NCBI GenBank assembly: GCA_018260375.1 | Contig: JAGLBF010000100.1 | Coordinates: 1-8,957, forward strand | DNA length: 8,957 nt | Origin: Deinococcus sp. | GTDB lineage: Bacteria; Deinococcota; Deinococci; Deinococcales; Deinococcaceae | Direction of reading: 5' to 3' | In this document: in pieces, positions 1-8,952 of the stretch | How positions within the stretch are numbered: the first letter of the stretch is position 1 | How the letters are laid out: every line of letters starts with the position of its first letter | Notes under the pieces: generated by a model | Databases searched by the model: none | Told to the model about the DNA's origin: nothing | Seen by the model: the letters and a program-made list of their open reading frames with translations, nothing else | Program-made: the position numbers and the translations under genes

Positions 1-70
1 TCCAATCCGCTAAATTTCGGCCTTAAGGCCGCCTAAAACTGCACGAACCATTGTTAACGAAGTCCAGGGC

Positions 71-238
71 GTAATCCGTATTGAGTCCTGGGAGAAAACC
101 AGGGGCCATGCCTTTGGTTTATCTCAAGGAAGGCCGCAAGGTAAGCCGTAATACAGACACTCAGGCCGCACACCCAGCGCGGAATCCGTATCTTTTCCTA
201 CTGACATCCGCTCAGATTCAACCAGCAGTCCGTATTAC
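71..238. repeat. Cluster of short TCCGTAT-type repeats downstream of the PBP gene
   Basis: Three direct copies share the core TCCGTAT: TAATCCGTATTG at 72-83, GAATCCGTATCT at 182-193 and CAGTCCGTATTA at 226-237. A fourth, inverted copy lies at 148-158 (GTAATACAGAC), which matches the reverse complement of 228-238 at 10 of 11 bases. The last direct copy overlaps the stop codon of the minus-strand PBP gene. I recall similar intergenic elements from Deinococcus genomes, but that is memory and was not checked here. The function is unknown; promoter-like or small dispersed repeat are both possible. The rest of bases 1-234 shows no convincing gene. A CCTGG/CCAGG inverted repeat at 87-103 has no T-run after it on either strand, so it is not called a terminator. 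Confidence 0.4.
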
Positions 239-2616
239 TGTGGCGAGGCGGGCGCAACTTCGACATGACCGCTGTTGCCATCAAACTGCACCGTCCTGCC
301 GCTATCTGTAGGCGCGGCATCTTGTCCAGATGGGGCAGGCTGTAGGGTTACCGAGTTAGGGTTGACGGGAACGGGTGGGGTGGTGACAGGCTGGCTGGAT
401 GTCGGCTCACTGGGTGTCGGCTGGCTATCCGCTGGCTGTGTGTTTGTTGATTGGGTGTTTGTTGGTTCGGTATTTGTGGGCTGTGTATTTGTAGGCTGTG
501 TTGTAGGTTGGGCCGCTGGCTGCTCGGTGGGCGGTGTGGCGGGCGCCACTGCTGCGCTGCTGTTCTCGCTGCGCCGTCCCAGGCTAAACGGCCACCAGCT
601 GCGCCTGGGTGTTTCCGGCTGCGCGACAGGGGCCGCTGCAGGCTCGGCGCGAAAGGCCATTTTGACCCGCCGCACCACCCTGTAGTCTATGCCACTCGGC
701 TCTTTAAAGGCCGCAGACGCTACTCCGCGCAGCGCACCCTGCATAGACTGCTGCCAAATAGGCGCGGGAATGGTGCCGCTGTATGCCCATTCAGGCAAGC
801 TGCCGCCTGCTTGTTTTCCTACCCACACGGCTCCTGTAAGGCGCGACGTGGTACCCACAAACCACAAATCTTTGATGTCGTTGGTGGTACCGGTCTTGCC
901 GCCTACCTCCCAGCCGTCAATGCGTGCGCGGGTAGCCAAGCCGCCCTGGTCGCTGTCTAGGTCGTTGACCACGCCGCGTATCATGTCCAGCCCCAGCCAA
1001 GCGGTCTGCGGATCCCATACCCGCGTGCCGGCCAGTTCACTTTGGGGGCGCTTGTAGGTTACTTCGCCCAGGCCGTTTTCGGTGCGGCGCACAAAGCTGG
1101 GCGTGTGGTAGATACCGCCGTTGGCAAAAGGCGCGTAGGCTGCCGCCATTTGCAGCGGGCTGGCCTCTAGCGTGCCGATGGCAAGGCTCAGACCCAGGTC
1201 GCTGCCAGGACTCAGGCCAAGTTCGCGCAGCTTGGCGCTAAAGGTGTCCATGCCCAGCTCTTTACCCAGGCGGACGGTGGGCAAGTTGAGCGAGTGGTCA
1301 AGGGCGTAGCGCAGCGTAACAGGCACGCCCAGATAGGTGCCGTCATAGTTTTGGGGTTGGTAATCTTTGTCATCTATGGGTGAGTCAAGCACGCGGTCAG
1401 ACTGTTTCCAGCCTTTAGAGAGCGCTAGAGTGTACAGCAGCGGCTTAATAGAGCTGCCCACTTGCCGCTTGGCCTGCATGGCGTTATTCCACTCGTTGGG
1501 CGACTGGTTATAAAAGAGACGCTGACCCACCAGGGCGCGCACTTCGCCGTTTTGCGGGTCAAGAAGGGCGATACCCAGTGTGGCACCCCTGGGTATGCGG
1601 CTCACGTTGAGGCTGGCGCGCTCACTGGCGTTTTGGGCTTGGGCGTCATAGGTGCTGTACACTTTGCCCCCGTCATACAGGTGACTGCCCAGTTGGGTGA
1701 GCTGCTGCTGCAAGCCCTGCCAGTAGTAATAGCCCTGCGTATTGTCGCTGTGCGGCGCGTTGCGTGCCAGTGAAGTTTCGTCTGCCAGGGTGGCGCTGTT
1801 GACCTTACCGTCCTCACCCCAGTCAATACGCCAACCCGACGGATAGATGGGGGTATTCCACGCCTGGGTGGCCTGGGCCCGGGTGATCTGCTTATCTTCA
1901 ACCATGCGCCCCAGCAGGTTTTTGACCAGTGGGCGGTAATCTGTAAATTCTTTGTAGCGCTTGTTGGGCGCGGGGATAATGGTCGCCAGGTACACGCTTT
2001 CTGCCAGGTTAAGCTGAGCAGCAGGCTTACGAAAATACGCCTTTGCCGCGTCATCTATGCCCATAATATCGTTGCTGCCGCCGTTGCCCCAGTACACCAG
2101 GTTCATGTACACCTGCAAAATTTCTTTTTTGCTAAAGCGTTTTTCCAGGCGCGAGGCCAGCAGCGCTTCTTTAAACTTGCGCTCTAGGGTGCGCGCCGAG
2201 TTGAGGTCGCTGAGCAGGGTATTTTTGACCACCTGCTGGGTGATGCTAGAGCCGCCCTCTAGGTCCTGCTTGAATATTCCCTTGAGCAGTCCGCGTGTAA
2301 TACCCATAAAGTCCACGCCGCCGTGCTCATAAAAGCGTCTGTCTTCGCTTTCCATCACGGCCTTGGCCGCCCACGGCCCCATCTGGTCTAGGGTAAGCAT
2401 CTTGAGCTGCCCGCCGCGCCGACCGCCTGAGGGCGTCAGGGTGGTCGCCAGCTTACTGTTCATATCATATACGCGGGTGGTGCCGCTGTATTCCAGCGCG
2501 TCTAGCGTGGTGATTGCGGGCAAACCGCGCCCCCACATCATCCACAGCACACCCAGGGCGATGAAGGGCAACAAGAGAACCACAAAGGCTAGACGGAGCC
2601 AAAACATAACCCCCAT
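235..2616 (-). CDS. Bifunctional class A penicillin-binding protein (PBP1A type: transglycosylase and transpeptidase)
   Basis: This membrane-anchored enzyme polymerises lipid II into glycan strands and cross-links the peptides on the outer face of the cytoplasmic membrane. The 793-residue product starts with a signal-anchor helix at about residues 5-28. The GT51 glycosyltransferase domain follows (about 70-235), with the EDRRFYEHGG motif and its likely catalytic Glu91, then EGGSSITQQ at 120-128. The transpeptidase domain (about 340-660) has all three penicillin-binding motifs: SSIK with nucleophile Ser388, SLN at 442-444 and KTGTT at 574-578. Both activities therefore look intact. From about residue 665 the tail is low-complexity, Pro/Thr/Gln-rich and contains pentapeptide repeats. 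The start at 2616 is supported by GGAG on the minus strand (2626-2629), nine bases upstream; a second Met codon at 2607 is less likely. It is divergent from gcvT. The symbol is left blank because mrcA, ponA and pbp1A are not separable here. Confidence 0.95.
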   Translation of the reverse strand: MGVMFWLRLAFVVLLLPFIALGVLWMMWGRGLPAITTLDALEYSGTTRVYDMNSKLATTLTPSGGRRGGQLKMLTLDQMGPWAAKAVMESEDRRFYEHGGVDFMGITRGLLKGIFKQDLEGGSSITQQVVKNTLLSDLNSARTLERKFKEALLASRLEKRFSKKEILQVYMNLVYWGNGGSNDIMGIDDAAKAYFRKPAAQLNLAESVYLATIIPAPNKRYKEFTDYRPLVKNLLGRMVEDKQITRAQATQAWNTPIYPSGWRIDWGEDGKVNSATLADETSLARNAPHSDNTQGYYYWQGLQQQLTQLGSHLYDGGKVYSTYDAQAQNASERASLNVSRIPRGATLGIALLDPQNGEVRALVGQRLFYNQSPNEWNNAMQAKRQVGSSIKPLLYTLALSKGWKQSDRVLDSPIDDKDYQPQNYDGTYLGVPVTLRYALDHSLNLPTVRLGKELGMDTFSAKLRELGLSPGSDLGLSLAIGTLEASPLQMAAAYAPFANGGIYHTPSFVRRTENGLGEVTYKRPQSELAGTRVWDPQTAWLGLDMIRGVVNDLDSDQGGLATRARIDGWEVGGKTGTTNDIKDLWFVGTTSRLTGAVWVGKQAGGSLPEWAYSGTIPAPIWQQSMQGALRGVASAAFKEPSGIDYRVVRRVKMAFRAEPAAAPVAQPETPRRSWWPFSLGRRSENSSAAVAPATPPTEQPAAQPTTQPTNTQPTNTEPTNTQSTNTQPADSQPTPSEPTSSQPVTTPPVPVNPNSVTLQPAPSGQDAAPTDSGRTVQFDGNSGHVEVAPASPQ
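379..498 (-). repeat. Tandem 15-base (pentapeptide) repeat in the PBP tail
   Basis: PBP residues 707-746 can be read as eight consecutive pentads: QPTNT, QPTNT, EPTNT, QSTNT, QPADS, QPTPS, EPTSS and QPVTT. The four xPTNT-type units occupy bases 439-498 and are also similar at DNA level, for example TGTATTTGTAGGCTG and GGTATTTGTGGGCTG on the plus strand. The other four units have diverged. Such an array can gain or lose units by slippage without breaking the frame. The composition suggests a flexible, cell-wall-spanning or extracytoplasmic linker, which is an inference. Confidence 0.8.
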
Positions 2617-2660
2617 AGCATAGCGCTCCGCAGGTCATTTCCGTGTAACATACATCTTGT
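2617..2660. promoter_or_regulatory. Divergent promoter region between the PBP gene and gcvT, with a probable leaderless gcvT start
   Basis: Only 44 bases separate the two divergent start codons. On the plus strand TAACAT (2646-2651) fits a TANNNT -10 box and ends nine bases before the gcvT ATG, with no Shine-Dalgarno in between, so gcvT mRNA may be leaderless. Leaderless transcription with this layout is well documented in Deinococcus. On the minus strand TATGTT (complement of 2648-2653) is a possible -10 for the PBP gene, and GGAG (2626-2629) is its ribosome-binding site. An inverted repeat CATAC-N5-GTATG (2649-2663) overlaps both boxes and the gcvT start codon and could be an operator. No good -35 element was found, and the gap is too short for a glycine riboswitch. 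Confidence 0.4.
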
Positions 2661-3722
2661 ATGGACAACACAGAATTAAAGCGCACGCCGCTGCACTTGG
2701 CTCACCTGCGTGCTGGAGCCAAAATGGTGCCGTTTGGCGGCTGGGATATGCCTGTGCAGTATGCGGGCCTTAAGGCCGAACACCAGGCTGTGCGTCAGTC
2801 AGCGGGCGTGTTTGATGTGTCACACATGGGCGAATTTCGTATCACGGGGCCTGACGCGCTGGCCTTTTTACAGCATGTGACCTCCAATGATGTGAGCAAG
2901 CTAAACGCGGGGCGCGCCCAGTACAACTGGCTGCCCAACGACATAGGCGGGCTTGTCGACGACATTTATATCTATATGGTTGCCGAAAACGAGTACCTGA
3001 TGGTGGTTAATGCCAGTAACATTGACAAAGACTGGGCGCACCTGGCCCGCCTGAGCCACGGCTACAACGTGATTCTGGCCAATGAGTCTGACCAGTGGGC
3101 GCTGCTGGCTGTGCAAGGCCCCAAAGCCGCCGAACTGCTGCAACCCCACAGCGACACCGACCTGAGCACCAAAAAGAAAAACGCTTACTTTGCCGCCAAA
3201 CTGTTTGGTATAGATGTACGTCTGGCCCGCACAGGCTACACAGGCGAAGACGGCTTTGAGGTGTTTGTAGAGGCCCACAGTGCCGAAATCATGTGGGACA
3301 AGTTGCTGGCGGCGGGCTTCGTACCAGCGGGTCTAGGCGCGCGCGACACGCTGCGGCTAGAGGCGGGCTTTCCGCTGTATGGGCACGAGTTTGGCGACGA
3401 TATTCACCCGCTGAGCAGCCACTACACCTGGGTCGCCAAAGACAAAGATCACCACGGACGCGCAGGATTGCAAGCGGCCCCCAGCCAAAAGCTGATCGGT
3501 CTGAGGCTAGAAAAAGTCCCCGTGCGCGGAGGCTACCCTGTCAAGGTGGGCGGCAAGGTGGTGGGGCACGTCACAAGCGGCAGCAGCAGCCCCAGCCTAG
3601 GCTATCCGGTTGCGCTGGCTCTGGTAGACGCTGACAGCGCCGGCGCCGACGCCTTTGAAGTAGAAGTGCGCGGCAAAGACCACGCGGCACACAAAACCGA
3701 AGTACCGTTTTACAAATCGTAA
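2661..3722 (+). CDS. gcvT: Aminomethyltransferase, glycine cleavage system T protein
   Basis: The T protein takes the aminomethyl group from the lipoyl arm of H protein, transfers the one-carbon unit to tetrahydrofolate to give 5,10-methylene-THF, and releases ammonia in the cytoplasm. The 353-residue product is close to the usual family length of about 360. It opens with the typical TPLHLAHLRAGAKMVPFGGW block (residues 9-28), followed by FDVSHMGEF at 51-59. GGLVDDIYIY at 96-105 carries the likely catalytic Asp101. RTGYTGEDGFEVFV in the middle and GHVTSGSSSPSLGYP near the C-terminus are also family signatures. The ATG start leaves the usual short N-terminal lead before TPL. No ribosome-binding site precedes it, which agrees with a leaderless transcript. 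It is first of the plus-strand gcv genes, 92 bases before gcvH. Confidence 0.97.
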   Translation: MDNTELKRTPLHLAHLRAGAKMVPFGGWDMPVQYAGLKAEHQAVRQSAGVFDVSHMGEFRITGPDALAFLQHVTSNDVSKLNAGRAQYNWLPNDIGGLVDDIYIYMVAENEYLMVVNASNIDKDWAHLARLSHGYNVILANESDQWALLAVQGPKAAELLQPHSDTDLSTKKKNAYFAAKLFGIDVRLARTGYTGEDGFEVFVEAHSAEIMWDKLLAAGFVPAGLGARDTLRLEAGFPLYGHEFGDDIHPLSSHYTWVAKDKDHHGRAGLQAAPSQKLIGLRLEKVPVRGGYPVKVGGKVVGHVTSGSSSPSLGYPVALALVDADSAGADAFEVEVRGKDHAAHKTEVPFYKS

Positions 3723-3749
3723 GTCGCAAATGGATGCTGGTTAATAGTA

Positions 3750-3772
3750 GATAGACCAAAACCCTCTATCAT
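3750..3772 (+). promoter_or_regulatory. Small inverted repeat and possible -10 box in the gcvT-gcvH gap
   Basis: GATAGA (3750-3755) and TCTATC (3765-3770) form a perfect 6-base inverted repeat around a 9-base spacer. TATCAT (3767-3772) overlaps the right arm and could be a -10 box for a second transcript starting ahead of gcvH. No convincing -35 hexamer sits at the right distance. There is no T-run behind the repeat, so a terminator is unlikely. The reading as operator plus internal promoter is speculative. Confidence 0.25.
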
Positions 3773-3800
3773 AAACCATCAACACCCCATTATCCCCACC

Positions 3801-3806
3801 AAGGAG
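3801..3806 (+). promoter_or_regulatory. Strong Shine-Dalgarno of gcvH
   Basis: AAGGAG stands eight bases before the gcvH ATG at 3815. This is a near-perfect ribosome-binding site and fixes the start. It contrasts with gcvT and the acyltransferase, which have none. Confidence 0.85.
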
Positions 3807-3814
3807 CACAACCT

Positions 3815-4177
3815 ATGTCTAACACACCCTCTGATCGCAAGTACGCCGCCTCTCACGAATGGCTTGCCGCTGACGGCACTGTGGGTATCTCCGCCTTTGC
3901 CCAGGACCAACTGGGCGACGTGGTGTACGTCGAGTTGCCCGAAGTGGGCCGCGAAGTCAAAGCGGGCGAAGCCGTCGCCGTTGTAGAGTCCGTCAAGACC
4001 GCTAGCGACATTTACGCCCCTGCTAGCGGCAAAATTGTCGCCGTAAACGAAGAACTGAGCGGTAGCCCCGAACTGGTCAACAGCGCCCCCTATGAAGGCG
4101 GCTGGCTGTTTCAGATTGAAGTGACCGAGGAAGGCGACTTACTAGACGCTGCGGCCTACGAAGCACAGGCCCACTAA
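3815..4177 (+). CDS. gcvH: Glycine cleavage system H protein (lipoyl carrier)
   Basis: The H protein carries the aminomethyl intermediate from P protein to T protein on a lipoyl-lysine arm, which the L protein then re-oxidises. The 120-residue product matches the small size of the family. It begins with the typical YAASHEWL (residues 10-17), then GISAFAQDQLGDVVYVELPEVG. The lipoylation site is in VESVKTASDIYAP, with the modified lysine predicted at Lys61. It ends with the usual SPELVNSAPYEGGWLFQI block. The start is fixed by the AAGGAG site eight bases upstream. Codon use is GC-rich like gcvT. It lies between gcvT and the acyltransferase, which follows after only 11 bases. Lipoylation needs LipA/LipB or LplA from elsewhere in the genome. 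Confidence 0.97.
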   Translation: MSNTPSDRKYAASHEWLAADGTVGISAFAQDQLGDVVYVELPEVGREVKAGEAVAVVESVKTASDIYAPASGKIVAVNEELSGSPELVNSAPYEGGWLFQIEVTEEGDLLDAAAYEAQAH

Positions 4178-4188
4178 GTAGTCAGTGC

Positions 4189-5334
4189 ATGACAACTCTA
4201 ATTTTTATTATTCCTCTTTATATTCTGAGTTGGTTTTGTGCAAAATTTTGCCTAAAAGACCCTCTGTTAAGGGAAAAATCAGAATTGCCTGCGAAATACT
4301 GGCAGATAGATGGACTGAGGTTTTTTTTGGCCTTTTCCGTTTTTCTAAGCCACGCTTTTATTATTCGGGAATATGTTATGACAGGTCACTGGGCACTCAC
4401 AGATGATCAAGTGGCTACTTTTCTAGGACAGGGTGGCGTATCCCTATTTTTTATCATTACTGCTTTCCTATTTTGGGACAAAGCTATAAGACAGCCCCTA
4501 AAATTTGACGCTGTTGAATTTTTTATAGGTCGCATTCGTCGTCTGGCACCCGCCTATTTGGTTGTCGCTGTACCCTTTGTTATTTTAAGTTTAATACAGA
4601 TACCCTCCTTCTCTTCATTAAGTATAATTAAAGATATTTTCCAAACTCTCAGTTTGGGTTATTTTGGAGCAGTTACTATCGGCGTAGCTCATCTAAGTCC
4701 TGCCTATATTGGAGTTTTTTGGACACTTTTTTACGAGTGGAAATTTTACTTTTTTCTGCCTATACTATACATTCTTTTGCGTTTTAAAAATGCCTTGACG
4801 CTTACGGCGTCGCTAGCTAGTTTGGTTTTGCTGGCATCTTCTATATTTGACAACGGTTTGTCAGAAGATTGGCCTTTTATATCCTTGTTTGCCAGCGGTA
4901 TTTTGTCGGCAACAATTTATAATTCTAAATATTTTGAAGAGGTAAGGTGTAATCAGTATTTGGTGGGGGCTATATTTATAGGTAGCATTCTGTTTCACAT
5001 ATTTAGTGCTGAGAATTATTACGGAAGTAGCCATCCAGCGCTTTTTCTAATAACGTTTCTGGCATTACTTAAGATAGGAAAAACTTCTGTTATTGGCAGA
5101 GTCTTTCTTAGTGCTCCTAATATTTTACTTGGCTCAGCAAGTTATAGTCTTTACGTAGCACACGGCTTTATTATTTCTGCCGTATCTATATTATTTTATT
5201 CGCTTTTCGGTGCATTTAGTGATGTTATATTTTATATTTTCTGCATATGCTCTACTTGTCTTGTCTCGTTCCTTACTATTGCCCTGTATAGATACATAGA
5301 ACTTCCCTACGCTTTTAGAAAACCTTTTCCTTAA
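4189..5334 (+). CDS. Integral membrane acyltransferase, Acyl_transf_3 (OafA/YrhL-like) family
   Basis: Members of this family move acetyl or other acyl groups across the membrane onto cell-surface sugars such as O-antigen, exopolysaccharide or peptidoglycan; the acceptor here cannot be told. The 381-residue product has roughly ten to twelve hydrophobic segments. Family landmarks are QIDGLRFF with Arg44 and SHAF with His55, which gives the R-x10-H spacing. GGVSLFFIITAFLF (82-95), FFIGRIRRLAPAYL (111-124), FWTLFYEWKFYFFLP (177-191, Glu183), SASYSLYVAHG and RYIELP follow in order. There is no C-terminal SGNH domain, unlike OatA. Hand counts of five 60-base rows give about 27-52% G+C against about 65% in a row of gcvP, so recent acquisition is likely. 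It starts 11 bases after gcvH without a clear ribosome-binding site, suggesting translational coupling. Its stop overlaps the gcvP ribosome-binding site. It is not a usual gcv operon member. Confidence 0.88.
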   Translation: MTTLIFIIPLYILSWFCAKFCLKDPLLREKSELPAKYWQIDGLRFFLAFSVFLSHAFIIREYVMTGHWALTDDQVATFLGQGGVSLFFIITAFLFWDKAIRQPLKFDAVEFFIGRIRRLAPAYLVVAVPFVILSLIQIPSFSSLSIIKDIFQTLSLGYFGAVTIGVAHLSPAYIGVFWTLFYEWKFYFFLPILYILLRFKNALTLTASLASLVLLASSIFDNGLSEDWPFISLFASGILSATIYNSKYFEEVRCNQYLVGAIFIGSILFHIFSAENYYGSSHPALFLITFLALLKIGKTSVIGRVFLSAPNILLGSASYSLYVAHGFIISAVSILFYSLFGAFSDVIFYIFCICSTCLVSFLTIALYRYIELPYAFRKPFP

Positions 5335-5338
5335 GGAG
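5333..5338 (+). promoter_or_regulatory. Shine-Dalgarno of gcvP overlapping the acyltransferase stop codon
   Basis: AAGGAG overlaps the last two bases of the upstream TAA (5332-5334) and lies ten bases before the gcvP ATG at 5349. It fixes the gcvP start and ties its translation to that of the acyltransferase. Confidence 0.8.
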
Positions 5339-5348
5339 TACCCTCAAC

Positions 5349-8207
<2,859 letters not shown>

Positions 8208-8306
8208 GTAGAAGTAGAGGAAGCAAATTAAGCTCTTGTTTAGAAGATGTGACAAAAAAGTTAGAGTCCTGAAGGACAATAGGAAGAAATCGCACCTGGA
8301 GACCCC

Positions 8307-8698
8307 GTGACGGTAGCCTACAATTATATTATACAACTCCCGCCTTCCTGCCCTCCCACAGGCTGGTTCGCACCAGATGCAGCTTTTTATCGCTTCTTGC
8401 TTATTGATCCAGCTACCCCAACCTCTTATGACAACTACAAGTCTCATATCGAGCTAGGTAAGCCTTGTGCCGATGTGTGTGATGCCTACGGTGTTTCTCT
8501 AATGAGTACAGCCGAAGGAGTGACTGATATGAGAAAGGCGGTTCCTTTCTTTCGTAAAAGGCCAGTGGCATGTATCCGCCTTACACCACTATGCGGGCCA
8601 GTAAATATACGCCCACTAGCAAGTCAATCCACCATGTGACGTGGTGGATTGCCCAGGGGTCGCAGCCTTGGCTAACTGCGTTAATAGCAGCAATATGA
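8307..8698 (+). pseudogene. Small hypothetical protein gene, apparently broken by a one-base deletion
   Basis: As it stands the gene reads GTG 8307 to TGA 8637-8639, giving 110 residues. The start has GGAG (8298-8301) five bases upstream, and an in-frame TAG at 8280-8282 excludes a longer N-terminus. After Val99 the frame seems wrong: adding one A to the AAA at 8603-8605 changes the end from VNIRPLASQ to VKYTPTSKSIHHVTWW. The repaired protein has about 130 residues and stops at TGA 8696-8698, overlapping the next gene as ATGA. The block order FYRFLLID, IELGK, GVSLMSTAEGVTDMRK, LTPLCGPVKYTP, HHVTWW resembles a family of small uncharacterised bacterial proteins that I remember ending in HHTWW-like motifs; this is recall, not a search. 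No function is claimed. No signal peptide or membrane segment is seen, so a cytoplasmic protein is likely. Confidence 0.55.
8625..8651 (+). repeat. Perfect 10-base inverted repeat in the 3' part of the small gene
   Basis: CAATCCACCA (8625-8634) and TGGTGGATTG (8642-8651) are exact reverse complements around the 7-base loop TGTGACG, giving a stable potential RNA hairpin. There is no T-run after it, so it is not a typical terminator. In the repaired frame it encodes SIHHVTWWIA. His-His (CACCAT) and Trp-Trp (TGGTGG) codons are naturally near-complementary, which may explain much of the symmetry without any selected structure. Confidence 0.6.
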
Positions 8699-8952
8699 CG
8701 TTTTCTGAAGCGTTAGATAAATATAAGATCTCTCTCTTCCGTCATACAGCATTAAGCGATGCGGTTCTTGATGATATTTTCCGCTTTTACGATGAACCAG
8801 TACTATTTTCATTCTATACAAAAGGCCAGCCTTTTATTGGCGTTCTAATAGATGTCGAAGAGGGGTTTGAAAAGTGGAGCGTCACACAAGTAACGCCGGA
8901 ATTACTAGAGGGTGTCAGCAAAGCATTACTAAAAGTTCTTTGGATTTATTAA
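8695..8952 (+). CDS. Small hypothetical protein, second gene of a two-gene module, possibly frameshifted at the end
   Basis: The start is placed at ATG 8695, which overlaps the repaired stop of the upstream gene as ATGA; a GTG at 8641 in the same frame would add 18 residues that look like read-through of the neighbour in another frame. The 85-residue product begins MTFSEALDKYKISLFRH, followed by DDIFRFYDEPVLFSFY, GQPFIGVLIDVEEGFEKWSV and TPELLEG. The pattern DEPVLF...G...LIDVEE...W resembles the small DUF6575-type proteins as I remember them, with low certainty. The end looks unnatural: adding one base after Lys76 (8920-8922) would give KGITKSSLDLLNN and stay open to the window edge, so the gene may be longer and cut by the window. 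One row counts to 35% G+C. There is no ribosome-binding site, so translation is probably coupled to the gene before it. Function unknown. Confidence 0.6.
   Translation: MTFSEALDKYKISLFRHTALSDAVLDDIFRFYDEPVLFSFYTKGQPFIGVLIDVEEGFEKWSVTQVTPELLEGVSKALLKVLWIY

Noticed and set aside
19..30. Palindrome GGCCTTAAGGCC, found again at 2766-2777 with 15 bases shared in one orientation
   Set aside because: The gcvT copy encodes the ordinary GLKA residues in a conserved region, and only two copies exist. I take this as coincidence, though a genome-wide count would settle it.
87..103. CCTGG-N7-CCAGG as a terminator for the PBP gene
   Set aside because: The stem is five bases and no T-run follows on either strand.
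81..311. A 76-residue open frame on the plus strand at the left end
   Set aside because: It overlaps the PBP 3' end in antisense, has no recognisable motif, and spans the short repeat cluster. No ribosome-binding site supports it.
2617..2660. Glycine riboswitch upstream of gcvT
   Set aside because: The gap to the divergent gene is 44 bases, too short for the aptamer, and no conserved glycine-aptamer structure is visible. The gcvT-gcvH gap also lacks one.
8266..8277. GTCC-TGAA-GGAC hairpin after gcvP as a terminator
   Set aside because: The stem is only four bases and no T-run follows.
8208..8306. A gene or gene remnant in the gap after gcvP
   Set aside because: All three plus frames hit stops quickly and give no recognisable residues. 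The gap is AT-rich with no convincing -35/-10 pair.
8641..8694. GTG at 8641 as the start of the last gene
   Set aside because: The added residues look like another frame of the upstream gene. ATG 8695 gives a clean ATGA overlap and a natural N-terminus.
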